The notes beneath the pieces were generated by a model. That model was given only the letters and a program-made list of their open reading frames with translations. It searched no databases and was not told the origin of the DNA. This document shows, piece by piece, positions 5,824 to 10,624 of a stretch of DNA of 10,624 bases. Origin of the DNA: Candidatus Acidiferrum typicum (GTDB taxonomy: Bacteria; Acidobacteriota; Terriglobia; Acidiferrales; UBA7541); NCBI GenBank assembly GCA_025463105.1, contig JAOAPW010000277.1, positions 1 through 10,624 of the forward strand, written 5' to 3'. Numbering within the stretch: position 1 is the stretch's first letter; every line of letters starts with the position of its first letter. The translations under genes and the position numbers were made by a program.

Positions 5824-7185
5824 TCAGCGTTTCGGTTTCTTCGGCGACTGCCCCAATTCACTTTGCAGGGTATAGGCCCGGCGGCGCGCCTGAAAATCCT
5901 GCGTTTCATTCTGGCCGTTGTCCAACTCGAGGAACTTCTGATACGCCTCGATCGCTTCCGCCTTCCTCGAAAGTTTATCGTAACAGATAGCGCGAACAAA
6001 CCAGGAGGCGGGCTTGGGTGTTTCCAGCTTGGCAAGGCGATCCATCGCGCCAATGGTCGCCGCGTAATCTTCATTTAGAAAAAATGCATTCACCAGTTCA
6101 CGCAAGGCATCGGCATCTTGTGGATCATTTGCGACCACTTTTCCCAGTAGGTTTATCGCCGTGGGGTAATCGTGCAATTCAATCTCGACGTGGCCCAGCC
6201 ATGCGATCAATTGCTGGTCCCGCGGCGATTGCCGCAATGCCTCAGTGAGAGTCACACTGGCTTCTTTCCATTTGTTTTGATGCAAATAGATGTCGGAGCG
6301 CATTTTAAGTCCATCCACGCTGGGCGTGGAGCCGGCTTCGGACCGGTCGAGTTCGGCAAGCGCGTCATCGAAGCGATCCAAATCCATCAGTGCGGAAGCC
6401 CGCTCGAAGTGTTCAGCCCGGTCGCCCGGATTCAGTTTCAGATATTCGGCCAGCGCGTCGACTCCGGCCTCATATTTCTTTTGTGCGAGGAAAGCATTGG
6501 CGAGACCCAGGCGCGCGGGCGCGGAATTGCTGCGGATCGCGACAGCCTCGCGAAAATGCTCTTCGGCGCCTGCAGCATCGTTCGCGCGAAGCAGAACGCG
6601 GCCCAGCGCGAAGTGACACTCGTAATCCCTGGGAGAAATCGCGAGCGCCGCGCGATATTGTTCGCCGGCCTCAGCGAATTTCCCGGCGTGTTCGAGCGCG
6701 TAACCCGCTAAATAGCGAGGACGGCTTTCCGTGGGCTGCAGGTCGGCGGCGTGACGAAATGATTCCGCGGCCTGTGCTGGATTGGAGTCCATCAGCACGA
6801 GGCCGAGGTTCAAATGCGCCGGCGCCATTTTTGGATCGAGCGCAATGGCGCGGAAAAATTCAGCTTTCGCTTCCTCCCAACGCTTAAGTCCCGCATATGC
6901 ATAGCCGAGCTGGAAATGCGCGAATGGATCATCGGCACGTTCCGCAATGTATTTTTGAAGCGGTTCGACGGCGGCCGCGAAATCATTTTTGTCGATGAAG
7001 TCCTTGGCCTGCTGCAGCAGCGGCGCGAGAGGATCTTCCTTGGGCTGAGAAGGAGATTGTGCCGCAGGTTTCGCGGGAGATTTACGCTGAGACTGTGAAT
7101 GCAATGGAACCGGAGAAATGGCCGGCATTGCCAGAAAAATTGCAACAGGGAAACAACTCACCATGAAATGTGAGGCGCGACTCAT
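5824..7185 (-). CDS. Secreted protein with about ten tetratricopeptide repeats
   Basis: The product is 453 residues. A signal peptide covers about residues 1-30 (hydrophobic FPVAIFLAMPAISPV, likely cut before QSQ), followed by a Ser/Pro/Lys/Gln-rich linker to about 50. From 53 to about 425 it is a run of roughly eleven 34-residue TPR units with clear W/G/A/P consensus positions, for example FQLGYAYAGLKRWEEAKAEF at 91-110 and HFALGRVLLRANDAAGAEEH at 191-210. The tail is basic (PKKPKR). TPR superhelices are protein-protein scaffolds, so this is likely an envelope or periplasmic assembly or binding factor; there is no catalytic domain. An inner ATG at 7164 gives a tidier signal peptide, but 7185 sits only two bases after the uvrA stop and is kept. 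The next gene starts four bases after its stop, so it very probably shares the uvrA transcript. Confidence 0.9.
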   Translation of the reverse strand: MSRASHFMVSCFPVAIFLAMPAISPVPLHSQSQRKSPAKPAAQSPSQPKEDPLAPLLQQAKDFIDKNDFAAAVEPLQKYIAERADDPFAHFQLGYAYAGLKRWEEAKAEFFRAIALDPKMAPAHLNLGLVLMDSNPAQAAESFRHAADLQPTESRPRYLAGYALEHAGKFAEAGEQYRAALAISPRDYECHFALGRVLLRANDAAGAEEHFREAVAIRSNSAPARLGLANAFLAQKKYEAGVDALAEYLKLNPGDRAEHFERASALMDLDRFDDALAELDRSEAGSTPSVDGLKMRSDIYLHQNKWKEASVTLTEALRQSPRDQQLIAWLGHVEIELHDYPTAINLLGKVVANDPQDADALRELVNAFFLNEDYAATIGAMDRLAKLETPKPASWFVRAICYDKLSRKAEAIEAYQKFLELDNGQNETQDFQARRRAYTLQSELGQSPKKPKR

Positions 7186-7187
7186 CG

Positions 7188-10142
7188 CTAGGACTTGCGG
7201 CGCGCGGCCCGCTTCGGTGCGCCTTGATTTTCATGCGAGTTCTTATTGTTGAGTACGCGCGCGAGAAATTTCCCCGTATGCGAACGCGCATTGCGCGCCA
7301 CCTGTTCCGGTGTTCCCGTGGCGACAACGCGGCCGCCTTGCTCTCCGCCTTCCGGCCCAAGATCGATAATCCAGTCCGCGGATTTAATGATGTCGAGGTT
7401 GTGTTCGATGACAAGGATCGATGCCCCGCCGTCAATTAATTTTCGGAAAGCGGTGAGCAGCTTCTGTATGTCATCGAAGTGGAGGCCGGTCGTGGGTTCG
7501 TCGAAGATATACAAGACACCCTCGTTTGCCTGCGTGGTGAGATGCGCTGCCAGCTTCAGACGTTGCGCCTCGCCGCCTGAAAGCGTTGTCGCGGACTGTC
7601 CCAGGCGCAGGTAGCCCAACCCAATCTCCTCCAGAATCCTCAGCTTCGAAGTGACCTTGGGAACTCCCGCAAAAAATGCGAGCGCCTCGCGAACCGTGAG
7701 TTGCAGCACCTCGTGAACATTTTTTTCGCGGTAGCGTACTTCGAGAACGCCACTTTTGAAGCGCGTGCCGCGGCATTCTTCGCAGACCAACTCCACATCC
7801 GCGAGGAACTGCATTTCCACCGTTACGATGCCTTCGCCCTGGCATGCTTCGCACCGGCCGCCGGGAATGTTGAACGAAAAATGTCCGGGCGTATAGCCCC
7901 GCTTTTTCGCGTCCGGAGTGCCGGCAAACAGTTCGCGAATCGCGTCGAACGCCTTCAAGTACGTTGAGGGATTCGATCGCGGCGTGCGGCCTATCGGAGA
8001 TTGATCGACCAAAACGACGCTCTGGAGCAGATGGTCGCCCTCGATTCGATCGCACAACTCCTTAAACGTTCCTCCGGTGCGCCGCGCTTCCAGCGCCTTG
8101 TAGAGCACATCGTGCACGATTGTTGATTTACCGGAGCCCGACACGCCTGTCACCGCAACGAGCAATCCCAGCGGAATCATTAAATCAATATTCTGCAGAT
8201 TGTGTGCGCGGGCTCCAAAGATGCGTAAGAATCGGCCGGTTGGCTTATGCCGCATCGCTGGAACAGGAATTCGCAGCTCGCCATTCAAATATCGCGCAGT
8301 AAGCGATTCGCGGCTTTGCAAAAGTTCGCTGCGGGGTCCCGCGTAGAGCAATTTCCCGCCATTTTCGCCCGCGCCCGGTCCCAGATCGATCACGTAGTCA
8401 GCGGCGGCAATCGCGTCAGGATCGTGTTCGACCACCAGAATCGTGTTGCCCAGGTCACGCAAACTTTTGAGAATCCCGATCAGCCGGTGCGTGTCCCGCG
8501 GATGCAGCCCAATCGACGGCTCATCCAGTACATAGAGCGCGCCTACCAAATGTGAGCCCAGTGACGTTGCCAGCTGGATGCGCTGCGCCTCGCCACCCGA
8601 AAGCGTCGAAGAGAGTCGATCGAGCGACAGATAATCCAACCCTACTTCGTCAAGGAATCGGAGACGCTGGCGAATCTCTTCGAGTATTTTTTCGGCGATG
8701 GCTGTTTGCTCCGCGCTCAATTCCAGACTGTCCACAAATTGCCGGGCCTCGGTAACTGTCATCGCGCAAACTTCCGTGATGGATTTTCCCGAAAGGCGCA
8801 CGGCACGCGCTTCGGAACGAAGCCGCGTGCCATGGCATTCAGGACAGATCGCATAGCCGCGGTAGCGGCTCAGAAAAACCCGCACGTGGAGTTTGTATTT
8901 CTTCCGTTCCAGCCATTTGAAAAATCCATTGATGCCGTTGTAGCCGGACCTGGGTTCTCCTTCGATTATCAGATCCTGCTGTTCCGTGGTGAGATTCCGG
9001 AAAGGAACATCGGTCGGAATATTTTTAGCACGCGCAAATTTCTTCAGCTCATTCAGCAAAACGCGATAGCGCGGCGTCGTCCACGGTTGGATCGCGCCTT
9101 CGTTCAGGGATTTGCCTCGGTCGGGTATCACCAGATTGATATCGAAATCGACCGTATTCCCGAAGCCCTGGCACCGCGGGCAAGCCCCGTACGGGCTGTT
9201 GAACGAAAATAGGCGAGGTTCCGGTTCCTGATATACGGCGCCGCACGTCTTGCACTCGAAGCGTTCGTTGAAGACCAGGCGCTCGGGTTTATCTTCGGCG
9301 GCTTCGGGAACGAATTCGAGGATCGTCTCTCCGCGTCCCTCGCGGTAACAAATTTCGACCGAATCGATCAGCCGGGAGCGCACGTCATCGCCAATCGCCG
9401 GGCGGTCGACAACCACATACACAGGCTGCGAGAAATCTATGTCCAGGAGCGTTTCCGGGGACGAGAATTCGTGCATGCGGCCCGCCTGGTATAGACGCTG
9501 GAAACCCCGGCGCTGCAAACCCGCGAGCGCCTGCCGGACCGCTTCGGCGGAAACCTTGACGGGTTTCTTGGTCGTGGCGCGGCGCGTTGTTCCTGCCGGC
9601 GGCGCGGCGATTTCAAGCGCGTAGAGTACGTAGAATCGCCGCCCTTGCGGAAGCGAAAGGACGCGCGCGGCGATTTCGTCCATCGTATCTTTGCGGACTT
9701 GGTGTCCGCAGTTCGTGCAGAACGTGCGTCCGGCGCGAGCATACAGCAGGCGTAAGTAATCGTAGATTTCCGTTGCTGTAGCGACGGTCGATCGTGGATT
9801 GCGAGTCGAATTCTTCTGCTTGATCGCGATGGCCGGAGCGATTCCGGTGATTTCATCAACATCCGGCTTCTCGATACGCTCCAGAAACTGGCGCGCGTAG
9901 GCCGAAAGCGATTCAATGTAGCGCCGCTGGCCTTCCGCATAAATTGTGTCAAACGCCAAGCTGGACTTTCCCGAACCGGAGACCCCCGTGACGAGCGTGA
10001 TGGCGTTGTGCGGAATATCAAAGCTGATATTTTTCAGGTTGTGGACACGCGCCCCCCGCACACGAAGCAGTTCCTGCTCCGGGGTAATTACCGCCGCTCT
10101 CGCAATCGCCTGTTCTGAGGTACTGTATTCGCTTTCGGACAC
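7188..10142 (-). CDS. uvrA: Excinuclease ABC subunit A (UvrA)
   Basis: UvrA is the DNA-damage-sensing ABC ATPase that loads UvrB in nucleotide excision repair. The 984-residue product has both ATPase halves: Walker A at 53-60 and 666-673 (GVSGSGKS in each), signatures LSGGEAQ at 514-520 and 854-860, and Walker B with D540-E541 and D881-E882. Zinc-binding cysteines appear as C297/C300/C321/C324 and C764/C767/C787/C790; further pairs are C142/C145 and C433/C436. It is about 40 residues longer than the usual ~940, owing to a roughly 25-residue acidic N-terminus, a Thr/Lys/Arg-rich segment at about 181-197 and a basic tail (PKRAARRKS). The start is GTG 10142, the only good start before the conserved LLRVRGARVHNLKN; GGAG and GGGG lie just upstream. 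A TATAAT promoter precedes it. The following TPR gene begins two bases after its stop, making uvrA the head of a five-gene run. Confidence 0.98.
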   Translation of the reverse strand: MSESEYSTSEQAIARAAVITPEQELLRVRGARVHNLKNISFDIPHNAITLVTGVSGSGKSSLAFDTIYAEGQRRYIESLSAYARQFLERIEKPDVDEITGIAPAIAIKQKNSTRNPRSTVATATEIYDYLRLLYARAGRTFCTNCGHQVRKDTMDEIAARVLSLPQGRRFYVLYALEIAAPPAGTTRRATTKKPVKVSAEAVRQALAGLQRRGFQRLYQAGRMHEFSSPETLLDIDFSQPVYVVVDRPAIGDDVRSRLIDSVEICYREGRGETILEFVPEAAEDKPERLVFNERFECKTCGAVYQEPEPRLFSFNSPYGACPRCQGFGNTVDFDINLVIPDRGKSLNEGAIQPWTTPRYRVLLNELKKFARAKNIPTDVPFRNLTTEQQDLIIEGEPRSGYNGINGFFKWLERKKYKLHVRVFLSRYRGYAICPECHGTRLRSEARAVRLSGKSITEVCAMTVTEARQFVDSLELSAEQTAIAEKILEEIRQRLRFLDEVGLDYLSLDRLSSTLSGGEAQRIQLATSLGSHLVGALYVLDEPSIGLHPRDTHRLIGILKSLRDLGNTILVVEHDPDAIAAADYVIDLGPGAGENGGKLLYAGPRSELLQSRESLTARYLNGELRIPVPAMRHKPTGRFLRIFGARAHNLQNIDLMIPLGLLVAVTGVSGSGKSTIVHDVLYKALEARRTGGTFKELCDRIEGDHLLQSVVLVDQSPIGRTPRSNPSTYLKAFDAIRELFAGTPDAKKRGYTPGHFSFNIPGGRCEACQGEGIVTVEMQFLADVELVCEECRGTRFKSGVLEVRYREKNVHEVLQLTVREALAFFAGVPKVTSKLRILEEIGLGYLRLGQSATTLSGGEAQRLKLAAHLTTQANEGVLYIFDEPTTGLHFDDIQKLLTAFRKLIDGGASILVIEHNLDIIKSADWIIDLGPEGGEQGGRVVATGTPEQVARNARSHTGKFLARVLNNKNSHENQGAPKRAARRKS

Positions 10143-10189
10143 CGAACCCCACTCTCCGGCGCGTTCACTGGCACCGGTCTAAACCTAAA

Positions 10190-10218
10190 ATTATACGTCG
10201 TTGTCAGTAAGCGAGCAA
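10190..10218 (-). promoter_or_regulatory. Candidate sigma-70 promoter of the uvrA operon
   Basis: On the minus strand a perfect TATAAT (10190-10195) is preceded by TTGCTC (10213-10218) with exactly 17 bases between. The -35 box matches the consensus only in TTG. Transcription would start near 10183, giving an approximately 40-base leader before the uvrA GTG. Confidence 0.6.
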
Positions 10219-10250
10219 TTAGGCGATTTGCCGAGCAGCGAATCAGTCGG

Positions 10251-10264
10251 GTTCTGGAGAGAAC
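10251..10264. promoter_or_regulatory. Palindrome GTTCT-N4-AGAAC upstream of uvrA
   Basis: This is an exact 5-4-5 inverted repeat (GTTCT, GGAG, AGAAC) centred about 75 bases upstream of the predicted uvrA transcription start. uvrA is a classic SOS gene and GTTC/GAAC half-sites are common in LexA boxes, but the spacing does not match a LexA motif I know and it does not overlap the core promoter. It may be chance. Confidence 0.3.
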
Positions 10265-10274
10265 GAACAGCTGC

Positions 10275-10299
10275 CCGCCCCAAGAGGGGCGGCCTCTAC
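10275..10299 (-). repeat. GTAG-footed GC hairpin (REP-like)
   Basis: CCGCCCC (10275-10281), loop AAGA and GGGGCGG (10286-10292) form a perfect 7-base-pair all-GC stem. Read on the minus strand it is preceded by GTAG (10296-10299) plus AGG, the foot expected of a REP element. The minus-strand start GTAGAGGCCGCCCC matches 12 of 14 bases of GTAGAGCCCGCACC in the uvrC upstream region (3317-3330). No T-run follows, so it is not an intrinsic terminator. Confidence 0.5.
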
Positions 10300-10331
10300 A
10301 ACTGCCGCTAGCACGGATGATTATGCAGAGG

Positions 10332-10374
10332 CCTCTCCGACCCGTGTTTTTCCGGACGGAGAGGGCACTTTTTT
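10332..10374 (+). terminator. Plus-strand intrinsic terminator with no recognised upstream gene
   Basis: CCTCTCCG (10332-10339) pairs perfectly with CGGAGAGG (10357-10364), with a further CC/GG pair inside, and is followed after GCAC by six T (10369-10374). The T-run is only on the plus strand, so it would stop rightward transcripts. No plus-strand gene ends here, which suggests a short RNA or an attenuated leader of the downstream gene. Confidence 0.6.
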
Positions 10375-10600
10375 GTTGTTGGACATTTCGCCTTCAACGA
10401 GACCAAGTCACAAGACTCGTATGTTACAGAAGAGGAAGCATTTACAGGGGCTGCCCGGCATTCATATCGATCAGGCTGCGTACCAGTACCCCCAGAACCC
10501 GGGTTACAACAACAATGATTCCTCCTGTTCATTGTGGAACACATTCACGTCTGCGAAAGTTGGCTTGTTAAATCCTGAGCTTACGGAAGGATTCGGCATA
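10375..10600. other. Intergenic stretch without a convincing gene
   Basis: Together with 10143-10331 this makes about 450 bases without a firm gene. One plus frame stays open from 10223 to the window end, and an ATG at 10421 could give a product of at least 68 residues. However, that ATG has no Shine-Dalgarno, the frame runs through the terminator hairpin, and it uses TTA leucine codons that fit poorly with the neighbouring genes. I read it as the upstream region of the gene starting at 10601. I see no known riboswitch. Confidence 0.5.
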
Positions 10601-10624
10601 ATGAGAACCGCTAAGACTGCTTCG
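10601..10624 (+). CDS. Probable start of a plus-strand gene, cut by the window edge
   Basis: ATG 10601 opens eight codons (MRTAKTAS) to the window end. A strong ribosome-binding sequence GGAAGGA (10585-10591) lies 9 bases upstream, the best on the plus strand here, and supports this start over the in-frame ATG at 10421. The product cannot be named from eight residues. It would be divergent from uvrA. Confidence 0.5.

Noticed and set aside
5820..6074. Extension of the first secreted helical protein upstream to 6074
   Set aside because: It runs in another frame through the well-supported TPR gene, is Arg/Ser-rich shadow sequence, and would bury the signal peptide inside the protein.
10251..10264. 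Calling the palindrome a LexA box outright
   Set aside because: GTTC and GAAC are 6 bases apart, which matches no LexA motif I can name with confidence; kept only as a candidate dyad.
10317..10571. Open frame of 84 codons on the plus strand near the right edge
   Set aside because: It runs through the terminator stem, has no ribosome-binding site, and its Arg/Thr/Cys-rich composition looks non-coding.
10421..10600. In-frame upstream start (ATG 10421) for the right-edge gene
   Set aside because: No Shine-Dalgarno and several TTA codons; ATG 10601 has a strong GGAAGGA at good spacing. Not fully excluded because the frame stays open.
1..10624. CRISPR array, prophage, insertion sequence, tRNA or rRNA
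   Set aside because: No regularly spaced repeats, no transposase or phage genes and no recognisable tRNA or rRNA sequence on either strand.

Overview
The window is ordinary bacterial chromosome: dense, moderately GC-rich and almost entirely coding. Gene content and style suggest Acidobacteriota (Terriglobia/Koribacter-like): a DUF948/YtxH pair, several secreted TPR proteins, secreted helical proteins I do not recognise, and GTAG-footed intergenic hairpins. This placement is an inference from gene style and was not tested phylogenetically.

Layout. (1) 1-441, + strand: the C-terminal end of the tRNA 2-thiouridylase MnmA, interrupted by an in-frame TAA at 91-93. (2) 468-1295, - strand: a YtxH-DUF948 membrane stress-protein pair, just downstream of (3) uvrC (start 3225, stop 1360), which is complete with nuclease, Fe-S, UVR, RNase H-like and HhH parts. 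(4) 3226-3440: a divergent intergenic region rich in dyads. (5) 3441-3899, + strand: a small secreted TPR protein. (6) 3903-4003: a large inverted repeat made of two GTAG-footed hairpins (BIME-like) between convergent genes. (7) 10142 down to 4052, - strand: a tight five-gene run uvrA - secreted TPR protein - two secreted helical proteins - SprT-like zinc metallopeptidase. Junctions are 2 nt, 4 nt, GTGA and GTGA, so it very probably forms one transcript from a TATAAT promoter near 10190. (8) 10143-10600: a non-coding stretch with the uvrA promoter, a palindrome, a GTAG-footed hairpin and a plus-strand intrinsic terminator. (9) 10601 to the end: the probable first codons of a plus-strand gene.

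Functionally the window centres on nucleotide excision repair. UvrA finds damage and loads UvrB (not in this window), and UvrC makes the two incisions. The most interesting context is the SprT-like protease and the secreted TPR/helical proteins that appear to be translationally coupled downstream of uvrA. I see no phage, IS, CRISPR, tRNA or rRNA. The best candidates for something undescribed are the uvrA-SprT operon, the homologous-looking tandem secreted pair, the GTAG repeat elements, and the orphan terminator upstream of uvrA.
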